Assembly (NCBI GenBank): GCA_017052515.1
Contig: JAFHKR010000039.1
Span: forward strand, 1,798,001-1,862,000
Direction: 5' to 3'
Origin: Fictibacillus nanhaiensis
Lineage (GTDB): Bacteria > Bacillota > Bacilli > Bacillales > Fictibacillaceae
Length of the DNA stretch: 64,000 nucleotides
The position numbers were made by a program, and so were the translations under genes. Each line of letters starts with the position of its first letter. The stretch's first letter is position 1. The notes below the pieces were generated by a model, which worked only from the letters and a program-made list of their open reading frames with translations, searched no databases and was not told where the DNA came from. Below, in pieces: positions 13,331 through 22,793 of this stretch.

Positions 13331-14233
13331 TTATCCCGCTTGAACGGCTTGATTTGGATATACCTTAACTCCTTCTTCAACTACTTTCTCTCTGAAGGAT
13401 TTTAAAAGTTTGTTCGTATGTTCACCTGGTGCTCCGTTTCCAATCACTCTTCCATCTACTTTTACTACTGCAATAACTTCAGCAGCAGTTCCAGTAAGGA
13501 ATACTTCATCTGCTACATAAACATCATGTCTCGTGAATGGTTCTTCAACCATTTTGTAGCCCTGTGCTCGCGCAATTTCAACAATCGCATTTCGAGTAAT
13601 TCCTTCTAAAGCCCCTAAGTATCCTGGTGGTGTTTTAATGGTGTTCCCTTTGATGATGAACACATTATCCGCAGAACCTTCCGCGACATACCCTTGATCG
13701 TTTAGCATCAATGCTTCACTTACACCAGCAAGGCTAGCCTCAATCTTGACTAAGATATTGTTTAGGTAGTTTAGCGATTTAACCTTAGGACTTAATACAT
13801 CCGGGCGGTTTCTTCTGCTTGCCACCGTTATGATTTCTAAACCTGTTTCATAAAGTTTTTTAGGAAATAGTGCAAGCTGTTCCGCAATGACAATGACTCC
13901 AGGTTGGCCGCATGTAAAAGGGTCCAATCCTAAATTTCCTTTTCCTCGTGAAATAACTAATCGAATATAAGCATCACGATATTTATTTTTCTGGAGCGTT
14001 TGAACAATGATGTCTGTTAGTTCTTCTTTAGTGTGTGGAATTGTCAGCATAATGGATTGAGCTGATTCGTATAAACGTTGAAGATGTTCTTCTAATCGGT
14101 ACACATTTCCGTTATAGACTCGAATACCTTCAAACACCCCATCTCCATATAAAAATCCATGATCATAAACTGAGACTTTGGCGTCTTCCTTTAATACGTG
14201 CTCACCATTAACATAAACCCATTGCTCCTGCAT
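13331..14233 (-). CDS. ilvE: Branched-chain amino acid aminotransferase
   Basis: A class IV PLP aminotransferase of 300 residues. DHGFLYGDGVFEGIR is the N-terminal signature, K152 in KVKSLNYLNN is the likely PLP lysine, and TGTAAEV lies near the C-terminus. It performs the last transamination to Leu, Ile and Val. A perfect AAAGGAGG precedes the ATG. It is the first gene of the cluster, 70 bp downstream of a good promoter. A D-amino-acid aminotransferase is the main alternative, but context favours IlvE. Confidence 0.93.
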   Translation of the reverse strand: MQEQWVYVNGEHVLKEDAKVSVYDHGFLYGDGVFEGIRVYNGNVYRLEEHLQRLYESAQSIMLTIPHTKEELTDIIVQTLQKNKYRDAYIRLVISRGKGNLGLDPFTCGQPGVIVIAEQLALFPKKLYETGLEIITVASRRNRPDVLSPKVKSLNYLNNILVKIEASLAGVSEALMLNDQGYVAEGSADNVFIIKGNTIKTPPGYLGALEGITRNAIVEIARAQGYKMVEEPFTRHDVYVADEVFLTGTAAEVIAVVKVDGRVIGNGAPGEHTNKLLKSFREKVVEEGVKVYPNQAVQAG

Positions 14234-14269
14234 CGTGATCCTCCTTTACTTGTCCATTTGAATTATTTG

Positions 14270-14284
14270 AATTTTTTAAAAATA
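14270..14284 (-). promoter_or_regulatory. Possible CodY box in the ilvE 5' untranslated region
   Basis: The 15-mer matches 12 of 15 positions of the CodY consensus AATTTTCWGAAAATT on the minus strand and lies between the ilvE promoter and its ribosome-binding site. The surrounding sequence is very AT-rich, so a chance match is likely enough to keep this tentative. CodY control of branched-chain amino acid genes is known in B. subtilis. Confidence 0.3.
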
Positions 14285-14302
14285 ATTTAATAATTGTTGA
14301 CA

Positions 14303-14331
14303 ATATTACGCCCATCTTATTAAAGAATCAA
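14303..14331 (-). promoter_or_regulatory. SigA-type promoter of ilvE operon
   Basis: On the minus strand TTGATT (14326-14331) and TAATAT (14303-14308) are separated by exactly 17 bp, and the ilvE ATG follows about 70 bp downstream. It is the only convincing promoter found for the ilv-leu cluster. Confidence 0.65.
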
Positions 14332-14443
14332 CCACGAATTTTGTATTTTTTAATGAATTCTGACTTTTCAGTTATTTTGCACACGCTTTCATCCCTATGC
14401 CCATAAGGTTTTGAAGCTTTAACGCGTCACATTGTAAACATTT

Positions 14444-14457
14444 TTAAAGCGCTTTCA
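14444..14457 (-). promoter_or_regulatory. Candidate cre (CcpA) site upstream of ilvE
   Basis: The minus strand reads TGAAAGCGCTTTAA, one mismatch to TGWAAGCGNTTWCA. It lies about 135-150 bp upstream of the ilvE promoter. In B. subtilis CcpA activates ilv-leu from an upstream cre, so an activating role is plausible; the distance here is larger than I would expect. Confidence 0.5.
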
Positions 14458-14465
14458 ATAGAAAT

Positions 14466-14513
14466 GAAAAAAACACGCTTGATTTCCTTTAATAGAGGAT
14501 ATCAAGCGTGTCG
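14466..14513 (-). terminator. Terminator after the tRNA-Gly/tRNA-Arg genes
   Basis: A long minus-strand hairpin with ACACGCTTGAT paired to ATCAAGCGTGT, an inner TCCT/AGGA pair and a run of Ts. It lies just 3' of tRNA-Arg and separates the tRNAs from ilvE. Confidence 0.85.
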
Positions 14514-14537
14514 AAAAGTTGTTTTATGTAAGTATTA

Positions 14538-14614
14538 TGGCGTCCCAGGAGAGATTCGAACTCCCGACCGTACGCTTAGAAGGCGTATGCTCTATCCGGC
14601 TGAGCTACTGGGAC
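14538..14614 (-). tRNA. tRNA-Arg (anticodon TCT)
   Basis: A 77-nt cloverleaf on the minus strand. Acceptor GTCCCAG pairs with CTGGGAC, the anticodon loop CTTCTAA is closed by TACGC/GCGTA, the T-arm contains GTTCGAATC, and the 3' CCA is encoded. The anticodon TCT reads AGA/AGG arginine codons. Confidence 0.97.
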
Positions 14615-14803
14615 ATATGTATTGGAGCCCCTTTCGCATAGCAATGGCGCTTTCCGCAATTACCATGCGCTGCGGGCACACAGTGATTTGTTCCACCCGT
14701 CGACTGTGGATACAAATATATTTTTTATCATGCATTTTAATTGTAAGATCTGTTAACTTTAGATGTAACTTTTCATGGACCATTTGAACGTGAGAAAAAC
14801 AAA
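14615..14803. other. Spacer between the two tRNA genes, possibly structured
   Basis: 189 bp without a supportable gene. Part of it (about 14622-14690) is GC-richer and can fold around GCGCATGG/CCATTGC elements, unlike ordinary AT-rich spacer. I recognise no RNA family. It could be a decayed copy of the dispersed repeat seen elsewhere in the window, since it has GGAGC and CTTTCCGC fragments. Confidence 0.3.
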
Positions 14804-14877
14804 TGGAGCGGGTGATGAGAATCGAACTCACGACCAGAGCTTGGAAGGCTCTTGTTTTACCACTAAACTACACCCGC
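14804..14877 (-). tRNA. tRNA-Gly (anticodon TCC)
   Basis: A 74-nt cloverleaf on the minus strand. Acceptor GCGGGTG pairs with CACCCGC, the anticodon loop CTTCCAA is closed by AGAGC/GCTCT, the T-loop contains GTTCGATTC, and CCA is encoded. It decodes GGA/GGG. Confidence 0.97.
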
Positions 14878-14958
14878 AGACAATTTAGACCTTGTCGCGA
14901 CGACATAACTAAATATACATGATATCTAAATTATAGTCAACCCATTTTCTCAACTTTT

Positions 14959-15489
14959 TTATTTTCTTACTGGTTTTTTTTCGAAAGTCTTACTTAACTG
15001 ATCGATACGTTTACCATCGAATGAATAAAAACTAACTGAAATGCTTCTATCTTCAATTTCTAATAATGCATAACTCTTCTCAAACGAACCTCTAGGCAGC
15101 CTGATACTTCCTGGATTGATAAAGATCATTCCCTCACGTTCAAAAGCTTCAGCTATATGTGAATGCCCAAAACAAGCAATGGTTGCTCCTGTCTCCTCTG
15201 CTCTGTACGCAAGTGAAAGATAAGACATCTTCACATCGTATAGATGACCATGCGTTATATATATACATGTATCTTCTAACAGTTCAATGGCTTCGTTAGG
15301 AAAATCATCCCCTAAATAATCCATATTTCCTTTAACGGTTATAAAACCAGACATCTCTTTCGATGATGTCGAAAGTTCTGAATCGCCACAATGTATCATT
15401 AGATCTACATCGTCTTGATAACGTCTCTTCAATGTTTCTAACTCATCTGTTAAACCATGACTATCGCTAACAATTAAGGCTTTTCCCAT
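14959..15489 (-). CDS. ysnB: Metallophosphoesterase, YfcE/MJ0936 type
   Basis: 176 residues of a calcineurin-like phosphoesterase. Metal ligands in order: SDSHG (about residue 8), HCGDSE, KGNMD, THGHLYDVK and FGHSH; NPGS lies near the end. The family hydrolyses small phosphodiesters; the physiological substrate is unknown. A GAGGAGG site precedes the ATG inside the 3' end of rdgB, with a 16-bp overlap, so the two are coupled as ysnA-ysnB are in B. subtilis. Confidence 0.92.
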   Translation of the reverse strand: MGKALIVSDSHGLTDELETLKRRYQDDVDLMIHCGDSELSTSSKEMSGFITVKGNMDYLGDDFPNEAIELLEDTCIYITHGHLYDVKMSYLSLAYRAEETGATIACFGHSHIAEAFEREGMIFINPGSIRLPRGSFEKSYALLEIEDRSISVSFYSFDGKRIDQLSKTFEKKPVRK

Positions 15490-16082
15490 AAGAGATCCTC
15501 CTCATTGATCAGTTTTTTAAGTTTTTCTAAAGCTACAGCTCTATGACTAATTTTATTTTTTTCTTCTTTCGTTAATTCTGCCATGGAACGATTTAATTGA
15601 GGAAGAAAGAAGATCGGGTCATACCCAAAACCTTCGGTACCCCGTTTTTCTCTTAAAATCTGACCTTTACATTCTCCCTTTACAACCAGCGTTTCTTTTT
15701 GAGGTCTGGCAAAAGCCAAAGCACATACAAACTGAGCATCTCTATGGCTATCTTCAACATCTTGTAGTTCTTCTAGTACTTTTTTCATGTTATCTTCATC
15801 ACTTTTATGTATTCCTGCATACCTAGCCGAATAAACGCCAGGTCTTCCTTCTAGGGCATTGATTTCTAATCCAGAGTCATCAGCAATAACAGGAATATTC
15901 ATCTGATTAGAGATGGTTTCTGCCTTTAAAATTGCGTTCTCTTCAAATGTAACGCCTGTTTCTTCAACATCAGGACTTCCTTCAATGTCGTTTAAAGAGA
16001 GGATCTCAACTCCAAGGTTTTCAAACATCGATTTGAATTCTTTTGCTTTACCCTTATTTTTCGTAGCAACTAAAATTTTCAT
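15474..16082 (-). CDS. rdgB: XTP/dITP diphosphatase (house-cleaning nucleotidase)
   Basis: About 202 residues. ATKNKGKAKEF at the N-terminus, the catalytic DDSGLEI with GRPGVYSARYAG, and GYDPIFFLPQ are Ham1/RdgB signatures. It removes ITP and XTP from the nucleotide pool. The start (MKILVATKN) follows CGGAGG; an in-frame ATG 26 codons earlier adds sequence unlike the family. The B. subtilis homologue is ysnA, preceded there by rph, which is missing here. Confidence 0.95.
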   Translation of the reverse strand: MKILVATKNKGKAKEFKSMFENLGVEILSLNDIEGSPDVEETGVTFEENAILKAETISNQMNIPVIADDSGLEINALEGRPGVYSARYAGIHKSDEDNMKKVLEELQDVEDSHRDAQFVCALAFARPQKETLVVKGECKGQILREKRGTEGFGYDPIFFLPQLNRSMAELTKEEKNKISHRAVALEKLKKLINEEDLLWEKP

Positions 16083-16165
16083 TAGGTACGCCTCCGTTTT
16101 GTAAAAAGCTTTTCTATAGGTTTTTGATATTACGGTCATTTGGTGAAACGGCTTCAACAATCAAG

Positions 16166-16233
16166 TTTCCCGCATGCCCCGCCGAAGTCGAAGCACCTGA
16201 AACGGAAATGAACTACTTTCAAAACAACAGAGC
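16166..16233 (+). repeat. Degenerate copy A of the dispersed Bacillaceae-type repeat
   Basis: It contains GCCCCGCCGAAG and ACCTGAAACGGAAATGAAC, matching the right-hand half of copies B and D with substitutions. Homology with copy D continues about 20 bp further (TACTTTCAAAACAAC). It lies between gerM and rdgB where rph occurs in B. subtilis. Confidence 0.65.
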
Positions 16234-16234
16234 A

Positions 16235-16263
16235 TTAAAAAAGAGACGAATATTCGCCTCTTT
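16235..16263 (-). terminator. Terminator of gerM
   Basis: On the minus strand AAAGAGGCGAA and TTCGTCTCTTT form a stem of about 10 bp ending in a T-tract. It is directly after the gerM stop. Confidence 0.8.
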
Positions 16264-16286
16264 ACTGTATCACAACCTATTTGATT

Positions 16287-17333
16287 TTAAAATTCACCTG
16301 TATTCACTTCTTTAGGTCTTGAAACTGGGGCTGTGAGTTCTTTCCCTTTTTCATTAAATATTTTAGACTTTCCATCCACTTTAATCGCTACTTTTTTCAC
16401 TTCAGAAAGTTCTGTAAGAGAAAGTACAATGGAATTTAACACTTCATCTGCAATCATACTTTCTTCTTTATTATCTAACAAAGCTCCATTAAAATTAAGC
16501 GTAACAACACCATCTTTGACGACAGGTGTACTTAACAATTTCACATCTGTTCTAAAGTCTGTTAAAAGGCTGCTTTCTGCAGAAGGCCCATCAATTAGGT
16601 GCTTAATCGTTGCGGTTACCTTATCTGTTCCTTCTTTTGCAACTCGGCGTGTTACAGGTACATAATACGTTTGATCCTGTGTCTGTGCCAAGAAATAGAG
16701 TGTTACAAGTTCACTGTTTGTGATATCTGCGACACTGCCATTTTCAAGATTTATACCGTCCACTCGGCTCACACCATCACCTACTGGTGTATTGTTAACA
16801 GGCATTGAATTTTGGTTCTTTCCTGCGATCTGAATTTTAACCTTCTTTATGTTATCAAACTGAGTAAGTGTAAAAGTAATAGCTTGCAAGATCTTCATTT
16901 CATCTGCTGCGTTATACTCCGTAAATTCTTTTGAAAAATTCGCTGTAGCTGTTCCCTTTTTAATATTTACCGACAACACTTCTGTATCTGCCGGCAGAAC
17001 AGCTTGAAAACCGTTAGGAAGCATATTGCTTACAGGACCATCCTTAACCAGGTACTGCAGTACTTGTTTCGCTGTTTCATCGTTCTTTGGAAGAGCAAGG
17101 ACTTGCGGTACAACCATGCCATTACTGTCGAATAAAAACAGCTGACGTTTATTCGTTTGTTCTGCACTCGCTGCTTTATCCTTCTTATCAAGCGACTGAC
17201 CCTCTTTCACATAATTCACTTTAGGGGGATCAAGCTCATTTCCTGCTTTCTCTCCCCATAGTCCGCAACCTGATACCAGCAATGAAGCTGATAATATAAT
17301 AAGCGGTGCTCCTGACTTCATCATTTTGCGCAT
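16287..17333 (-). CDS. gerM: Germination/sporulation lipoprotein GerM
   Basis: 348 residues with a lipoprotein signal (LLVSGCG, cysteine near residue 23), so it is anchored outside the membrane. Two GerMN domains follow: about residues 70-190 (LFLFDSNGMVVPQ..., IQAGITFTLTQ-like segment) and 205-330 (LYFLAQTQDQTYYVPV...). Family knowledge: GerM takes part in forespore engulfment and germination in B. subtilis. I chose the ATG at 17331-17333 because GAGGAGGG is 5 bp upstream; the longer frame adds 21 unlikely residues. It is next to racE, as in relatives. Confidence 0.92.
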   Translation of the reverse strand: MRKMMKSGAPLIILSASLLVSGCGLWGEKAGNELDPPKVNYVKEGQSLDKKDKAASAEQTNKRQLFLFDSNGMVVPQVLALPKNDETAKQVLQYLVKDGPVSNMLPNGFQAVLPADTEVLSVNIKKGTATANFSKEFTEYNAADEMKILQAITFTLTQFDNIKKVKIQIAGKNQNSMPVNNTPVGDGVSRVDGINLENGSVADITNSELVTLYFLAQTQDQTYYVPVTRRVAKEGTDKVTATIKHLIDGPSAESSLLTDFRTDVKLLSTPVVKDGVVTLNFNGALLDNKEESMIADEVLNSIVLSLTELSEVKKVAIKVDGKSKIFNEKGKELTAPVSRPKEVNTGEF

Positions 17334-17404
17334 ACTTTCCCTCCTCAAGTGGTTTGTACTATTATGTATACGAGCTATCTTCTTCCGATAGACCACTTGT
17401 ACAA

Positions 17405-17446
17405 AAAATAAAAAGAGCAGAACCCTAAATGGATTCTACTCTTTTT
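17405..17446 (-). terminator. Terminator of racE
   Basis: A minus-strand hairpin AAAAAGAGTAGAATCC / GGTTCTGCTCTTTTT with a short loop and flanking T-tract, downstream of racE. The A/T-rich flanks on both sides could also let it work in the other direction. Confidence 0.85.
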
Positions 17447-17494
17447 ACTACAATATTATCTTCAAGAGATTACCAAAATCTAGTGCTATGGAAA

Positions 17495-18289
17495 CTACAA
17501 CTGAATACATTCTACTTTTTCAATCTTACGGTCTAACCAGTGGTTAGCAATTTGCAGAAAATGATTGCTCTCTGCTGTAGCTAAAAACCGATGAACGGGT
17601 TTAGCATCTGCTGTATTTAAAAGTCTGCTATGATCAAGGATGACAGAAACCTCACGTGCAGTTTCTGCACCAGAACAGATCAACGTGATGTGTTCTCCCA
17701 TCACTTGCTGAATAATCGGTCTTAATAGCGGATAATGAGTACATCCCAGAATTAACGTATCGATTGATACATCCTTTAGCGGATATAAGGTTTCAGAAAC
17801 CGCACTTAATGTCTCTTCACCTGATAACTTTCCTTGTTCAACAAGCGGAACGAACAACGGACATGCTAAACTTTCTACGATTACATCGTTACGAATCTGC
17901 GTTAGTGCCTGTTTATAAGCACCGCTGTTGATCGTTCCGACTGTGCCTATGACACCAACGTGATTATTTTTCGTCGCTTTTAAAGCAGAACGGGCACCCG
18001 GATGGATAACCCCTAAGACCGGAATGTCTAACTTTCTCTTCGCTTCTTCTAATACTGCTGCAGTAGCCGTATTACAAGCAATGACAAGCATCTTAATTTT
18101 CTGTTCTAAAAGATAGTCGATCATCTCCCATGTATAAGTCCTAACCTCTTCAAATGGCCTTGGACCATACGGACACCTTTTCGTGTCACCTAAGTAAATA
18201 ATTTCTTCTTTCGGTAGCTGCTTCATGATCTCTCTTGCTACCGTTAAGCCTCCCACTCCTGAATCAATGACTCCAATGGGTCTATTCAA
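17495..18289 (-). CDS. racE: Glutamate racemase
   Basis: About 264 residues. [14 protein letters not shown], the first catalytic cysteine in IACNTATA and the second in LGCTHYPLL are present. It makes D-glutamate for peptidoglycan. I propose the TTG at 18287-18289 (NRPIGV...), 9 bp from a GAGG, because it aligns with the B. subtilis start. ATGs at 18316 and 18304 give a longer N-terminus and have weaker sites. Neighbour gerM is conserved. Confidence 0.93.
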   Translation of the reverse strand: MNRPIGVIDSGVGGLTVAREIMKQLPKEEIIYLGDTKRCPYGPRPFEEVRTYTWEMIDYLLEQKIKMLVIACNTATAAVLEEAKRKLDIPVLGVIHPGARSALKATKNNHVGVIGTVGTINSGAYKQALTQIRNDVIVESLACPLFVPLVEQGKLSGEETLSAVSETLYPLKDVSIDTLILGCTHYPLLRPIIQQVMGEHITLICSGAETAREVSVILDHSRLLNTADAKPVHRFLATAESNHFLQIANHWLDRKIEKVECIQL

Positions 18290-18410
18290 AAAACATCGCC
18301 TCATCTCTCTATACATACTGGCGTTAAATCACTGTTTTCTATTCTGCTAATATTTTTATGAAATTGCAATACCATTCGTTAATGTAATGTTTTAAAGTTT
18401 GTGAACTGCA

Positions 18411-18480
18411 TAAGGCTCACCGCACGCCCCATGGAAAGCGAGCAACCTGGAGCGGAAATCAACCACTCCCGTGTTTAACA
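18411..18480 (+). repeat. Copy B (half-length) of the dispersed repeat
   Basis: It runs from GGCTCACCGC through GGAAAGCGAGCAACCTGG to the end motif GAGCGGAAATCAAC. It corresponds to the right half of copy D. It lies between the ptsI terminator and racE and is not inside any gene. Confidence 0.75.
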
Positions 18481-18483
18481 TCT

Positions 18484-18522
18484 ATAGAAAAAGACTATGG
18501 ATATTTCCCCATAGTCTTTTTT
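18484..18522 (-). terminator. Terminator of the pts operon (after ptsI)
   Basis: On the minus strand AAAAGACTATGG and CCATAGTCTTTT form a perfect stem followed by Ts, starting right after the ptsI stop. Confidence 0.9.
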
Positions 18523-18527
18523 CTACT

Positions 18528-20240
18528 TTAGAAATTTTCTTCTGCAAACTTCACAACGTCTTCCATTGTTTCCATTTGAAGAATTTCATCCATGTGTGCA
18601 CTGATCTTTTCTTTAGAAAGACTTAAAATCTGACTACGAGCAGGAAGTACAGATGTAGCACTCATTGAAAATTCATCGAGGCCTAGGCCAAGAAGAATTG
18701 GAATTGCGATTGGATCGCCTGCCATCTCTCCACACATACCAGCCCATTTGCCTTCTTTATGAGCTGCATCGATAACCATTTTTACTAATCTTAAAATCGC
18801 TGGATTGTACGGCTGATACAAGTAAGAAACTTGTTCGTTCATACGATCAGCAGCCATCGTATATTGAATCAGATCGTTGGTACCGATACTGAAGAAGTCA
18901 ACTTCTTTAGCAAATGTATCTGCCATTACAGCTGTTGATGGAATTTCCACCATGATACCAACTTCAATGGATTCAGATACTTCTATACCCTCTGAAACGA
19001 GCTTTTCTTTTTCTTCTAATAAAATCCCTTTAGCAGCACGGAATTCTCCAAGTGTAGCAATCATCGGGAACATGATCTTCAAATTCCCATATTGGCTAGC
19101 ACGAAGAAGCGCTCTAAGTTGCGTACGGAATATTTCTTGCTCTTCTAAGCAGAGGCGTATCGCACGGAATCCTAAGAAAGGATTTAACTCTTTCGGAAGA
19201 TTTAAATAAGGAAGCTCTTTATCTCCACCGATATCAAGTGTACGGATAACCACCGGTTTGCCTTCCATCTTTTGAAGCACTTCACTATATGCCTTGAACT
19301 GCTCTTCTTCAGTAGGAAGTTGGTCTCGGCCCATGTAAAGGAATTCTGTACGGTATAAGCCAACGCCTTCTGCACCGTTTTCTAATACACCTTTAACGTC
19401 AGCTGGTGTTCCAATATTAGCCGCAAGCTCAACTTGAACAGAATCGCTTGAGAATGTTTTTTCATTCACTAGCTTTGCCCATTCCGCTTTTTGCTTTTGA
19501 TATTGTTTTTGTTTCTCTTCATACGTTGCGATTTCATCTTCAGTCGGATTCACGATTACGTGTCCATCTAAACCGTCGATGATTACCATTACGCCGTTCT
19601 CAACGTTTTCCGTAATGGTTTTCGTTCCTACTACTGCAGGAATTTCCATTGAACGAGACATGATTGCTGAGTGAGAAGTTCTCCCGCCAATGTCAGTTGC
19701 AAATCCTTTAACAAAATTACGGTTTAATTGAGCCGTGTCAGAAGGAGTTAAATCTTCAGCTAGGATGACAACCTCTTCAGTGATGCTTGCAGGTGTTGTA
19801 AACGTCACATTTAACAGATGTGCCAACACTCGTTTCGAAACGTCACGAATATCTGCAGCACGCTCTTTCATGTATTCGTTATCCATCGACTCAAACATAT
19901 TGATGAACATGGATGAAACATCGTCCATTGCCGCTTCTGCGTTTACTTTTTCATTCTCGATCTTTTGTTTTACAGCATCAACTAGTTCTGGATCGCTCAA
20001 AACAAGAAGATGGGCAGCAAAAATCGCTGCCTTATCTTCGCCTAACTCTTTGTTCGCTTTTTCTTTAATAACAGAAAGTTCCTCTTTCGAAACCTTTAGC
20101 GCTGCTTCAAAACGCTCGATCTCACTCGCTGAATCGGAAATCGATTTTCTTTCGATCTTTAATTCAGGGTTTTGAAGAACAAACGCTTTTGCGATTGCGA
20201 TGCCGGCTGATGCTGCAATACCTGAAATTTTTTCAGACAT
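18528..20240 (-). CDS. ptsI: PTS Enzyme I (phosphoenolpyruvate-protein phosphotransferase)
   Basis: 570 residues, standard length. The N-terminal HPr-binding helical domain is followed by the phosphohistidine site [12 protein letters not shown] (His190), and the C-terminal PEP-binding TIM barrel has [11 protein letters not shown], the IMFPMI segment and MCGEMAGD. It passes phosphate from PEP to HPr in the cytoplasm. It overlaps the ptsH stop (TAATG). Confidence 0.98.
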   Translation of the reverse strand: MSEKISGIAASAGIAIAKAFVLQNPELKIERKSISDSASEIERFEAALKVSKEELSVIKEKANKELGEDKAAIFAAHLLVLSDPELVDAVKQKIENEKVNAEAAMDDVSSMFINMFESMDNEYMKERAADIRDVSKRVLAHLLNVTFTTPASITEEVVILAEDLTPSDTAQLNRNFVKGFATDIGGRTSHSAIMSRSMEIPAVVGTKTITENVENGVMVIIDGLDGHVIVNPTEDEIATYEEKQKQYQKQKAEWAKLVNEKTFSSDSVQVELAANIGTPADVKGVLENGAEGVGLYRTEFLYMGRDQLPTEEEQFKAYSEVLQKMEGKPVVIRTLDIGGDKELPYLNLPKELNPFLGFRAIRLCLEEQEIFRTQLRALLRASQYGNLKIMFPMIATLGEFRAAKGILLEEKEKLVSEGIEVSESIEVGIMVEIPSTAVMADTFAKEVDFFSIGTNDLIQYTMAADRMNEQVSYLYQPYNPAILRLVKMVIDAAHKEGKWAGMCGEMAGDPIAIPILLGLGLDEFSMSATSVLPARSQILSLSKEKISAHMDEILQMETMEDVVKFAEENF

Positions 20241-20506
20241 TACTCACCAAGCCCTTCCTTTTTCATTACATTTTCTAATGCTGCGATTGCTTCATCTGCA
20301 TCTGAACCTTCTGCTTTGATCACGATTGAAGATCCTTGTTGAATTCCAAGACTCATTACGCCCATGATTGATTTTAAGTTAACGCTTTTTCCGTTGTAGT
20401 CAAGTGTAATATCTGAGCTGAACTGACCTGCTTGGTTAACTAAAGTTGTTGCTGGACGTGCGTGAATTCCTGATTCGCTAGTTACTTTAAATGTTTTTTC
20501 TGCCAT
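20240..20506 (-). CDS. ptsH: PTS phosphocarrier protein HPr
   Basis: 88 residues. The active-site histidine is in GIHARPAT (His15) and the regulatory serine is in SIMGVMSLG (Ser46), so it can serve both in sugar transport and, as HPr(Ser-P), as CcpA corepressor. That fits the candidate cre sites in this window. It lies 13 bp after ptsG with an AGGGG site. Confidence 0.98.
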   Translation of the reverse strand: MAEKTFKVTSESGIHARPATTLVNQAGQFSSDITLDYNGKSVNLKSIMGVMSLGIQQGSSIVIKAEGSDADEAIAALENVMKKEGLGE

Positions 20507-20519
20507 GATAATTACCCCT

Positions 20520-22592
20520 TTATTTTTTGAATGTAATAATATTTTCTTCCTCTATAGCCACAGTTCCTGTTTTTTCGACGGAAACTGTTTCATCCGATAA
20601 ATTTGTGAAAACAATCGGTGTGATTACGGATGGTGCATTTTCCTTAACAAAGTTCAGGTCAACCTTTAAAATCTTTTGGCCGATCTTAACTCTGTCTCCT
20701 TCAGAAACAAAGCTCTCAAAACCTTCACCTTTAAGTTTCACTGTATCGATACCAAAGTGAATGAGAATTTCTTTACCTGAATCTGACTCAATACCTATGG
20801 CATGTTTTGTCGGGAAGATATTCATTATCTTACCATTAACAGGTGAAACCACCAAACCTTCTGCTGGTTCGATCGCAAATCCATCACCCATCATTTTTCC
20901 TGAGAAAACTTGGTCAGGAACTTCTGTGATTGGAAGTATTTTCCCTTTAATCGGGGAAACAAAACGATCATCATCTGTAGAAATCGATGAAGTTGGTGTA
21001 GCACCTTCATTGTTTGTTTCTAAAACTTTTCCTTGTTCAGGTGTTTTCTCTGCGTTCTTAGGTTTTGCTACAGTCTTACCATTGATAATATCTTGTATTT
21101 CACTCTTGATTGTATCTGATCGTGTACCGAATATTGCTTGAATGTTATTACCCATTTCAAGAACGCCGGATGCTCCGAGTTTTTTCAATCGATCCTTGTC
21201 TACTTCTTTCGGATCATTTACAGAAACTCTTAATCGAGTGATACAAGCGTCAAGGTTAGAGATATTGGACTCTCCGCCTAATCCCTCTAAAATATTCGCT
21301 GCTAATGAATCTTTATTGGACGGTCCAACATTTGTTTCAACTTCATCATCCACGATTTCTCGACCTGGTGTCTTAAGATTCCATTTTCGAATCGCAAAAC
21401 GGAAACCAAAGTAATAGATCACTGCAAATACTAGACCTACAGGAATGACAAGCCACCAATCAGTACGGTTAGGAAGCACTCCGAACAATAAGTAGTCAAT
21501 TACACCACCAGAGAAAGTCATACCTATTTTAACATTTAACAGATGCATAACCATAAAAGAAAGCCCTGCGAAAATAGCATGAATTCCAAATAATACTGGA
21601 GCAACGAATAAGAATGTGAACTCAAGTGGTTCCGTGATTCCCGTTAAGAAAGAAGTTAACGCTGCAGAACCCATGATACCCGCAACGATCTTCTTTTGTT
21701 CAGGTCTCGCTTCATGATACATCGCTAATGCCGCAGCTGGAAGTCCAAACATCATGAACGGGAATTTACCAGTCATAAATGTACCCGCTGTTAGTTCAAC
21801 GTTATCTTTTAATTGTGCAAAGAAGATCGCTTGGTCACCACGAACAAGTCCTTCTGCTGCAGATTTATAAGAGCCGAACTCAAACCAGAACGGCGAGTAG
21901 AATATGTGATGAAGTCCAAAAGGAATCAATGAACGTTCAATCACTCCGAAGATAAACGCTGCGACCGTCAAGTTCGAATTAATCATGCTTTCAGAGAACG
22001 TATTAAGTCCATGCTGAACAGGTGGCCAGATGAACGTCATTACAATACCTAGTACTAAGGCAGATACTGCTGTAATAATCGGTACAAAACGTTTTCCGGC
22101 AAAGAACCCTAAGTATTGAGGAAGTTCAATGTTATAGAACCTCTTATATAGATAGGAGGCTAAAATACCGACGATGATACCGCCAAACACTCCCGTTTGA
22201 AGTGTTGGAATTCCGAGTACGTTCGCAAAAGAAGGATCTTTTCCGATCATATCAGGAGTTACACCTTCAATAACGCTCATGGTTACGTTCATAATCAAGT
22301 AACCAATTATAGCAGCTAATCCTGCTACACCTTCACCGCCTGCTAATCCTACAGCAACACCTACAGCAAACAGTAACGATAAGTTAGCAAAAACAATGTC
22401 TCCCGATTTCTCCATTACGTCTGCAACAAGTTGGAACCAGGCTGCATCTAATGCAGGTATTCTCTCGATCAACGCTGGGTTTTTGAACGCATTACCAAAG
22501 GCAAGCAACAGACCTGCTGCTGGCAAAATAGCAACCGGCAACATAAGTGCTTTACCTACGCGTTGAAGAACACCAAATAATTTTTTCCACAT
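20520..22592 (-). CDS. ptsG: Glucose-specific PTS Enzyme IICBA
   Basis: About 690 residues in order IIC-IIB-IIA. The membrane IIC domain (about 1-400) has many hydrophobic helices and [11 protein letters not shown] has the phosphocysteine in [13 protein letters not shown] at the end has GDGFAIEP and [14 protein letters not shown] with the phosphohistidine. It is close to B. subtilis PtsG throughout. The start (MWKKLFGVL) follows AAAGGAGG; 12 extra upstream codons are rejected. It is controlled by the RAT/terminator upstream. Confidence 0.97.
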   Translation of the reverse strand: MWKKLFGVLQRVGKALMLPVAILPAAGLLLAFGNAFKNPALIERIPALDAAWFQLVADVMEKSGDIVFANLSLLFAVGVAVGLAGGEGVAGLAAIIGYLIMNVTMSVIEGVTPDMIGKDPSFANVLGIPTLQTGVFGGIIVGILASYLYKRFYNIELPQYLGFFAGKRFVPIITAVSALVLGIVMTFIWPPVQHGLNTFSESMINSNLTVAAFIFGVIERSLIPFGLHHIFYSPFWFEFGSYKSAAEGLVRGDQAIFFAQLKDNVELTAGTFMTGKFPFMMFGLPAAALAMYHEARPEQKKIVAGIMGSAALTSFLTGITEPLEFTFLFVAPVLFGIHAIFAGLSFMVMHLLNVKIGMTFSGGVIDYLLFGVLPNRTDWWLVIPVGLVFAVIYYFGFRFAIRKWNLKTPGREIVDDEVETNVGPSNKDSLAANILEGLGGESNISNLDACITRLRVSVNDPKEVDKDRLKKLGASGVLEMGNNIQAIFGTRSDTIKSEIQDIINGKTVAKPKNAEKTPEQGKVLETNNEGATPTSSISTDDDRFVSPIKGKILPITEVPDQVFSGKMMGDGFAIEPAEGLVVSPVNGKIMNIFPTKHAIGIESDSGKEILIHFGIDTVKLKGEGFESFVSEGDRVKIGQKILKVDLNFVKENAPSVITPIVFTNLSDETVSVEKTGTVAIEEENIITFKK

Positions 22593-22649
22593 AGGAAGTC
22601 CTCCTTTTAAATATGATAACCCTTCCATTTACTTTCGCATGCATCAAAC

Positions 22650-22762
22650 AAAAAAAGACATAAATAAGAAACATGAGCAAATTCCTAATCAGAATTAATA
22701 TATCCTAATTAAGCATCTACTACACTTTTGTTTCTTACTTATGCCTGATCGAATCAGTAACA
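22650..22762 (-). promoter_or_regulatory. GlcT antiterminator target (RAT) and overlapping terminator of ptsG
   Basis: The RAT (22737-22762) reads TTACTGATTCGATCAGGCAT on the minus strand, essentially the known ptsG RAT. Its 3' part overlaps the 5' arm (22729-22745) of a 17-bp terminator stem; the 3' arm is 22657-22673, followed by seven Ts. GlcT binding therefore excludes the terminator and allows ptsGHI transcription when glucose is present. Confidence 0.93.
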
Positions 22763-22793
22763 CGTAAAAACGAGTTGTTCTATATTCTTTTTA

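Noticed and set aside
14464-14787. 107-codon plus-strand frame and a 79-codon minus-strand frame around tRNA-Arg
   Set aside because: They run through the tRNA and its terminator; translation across a tRNA gene is not credible.
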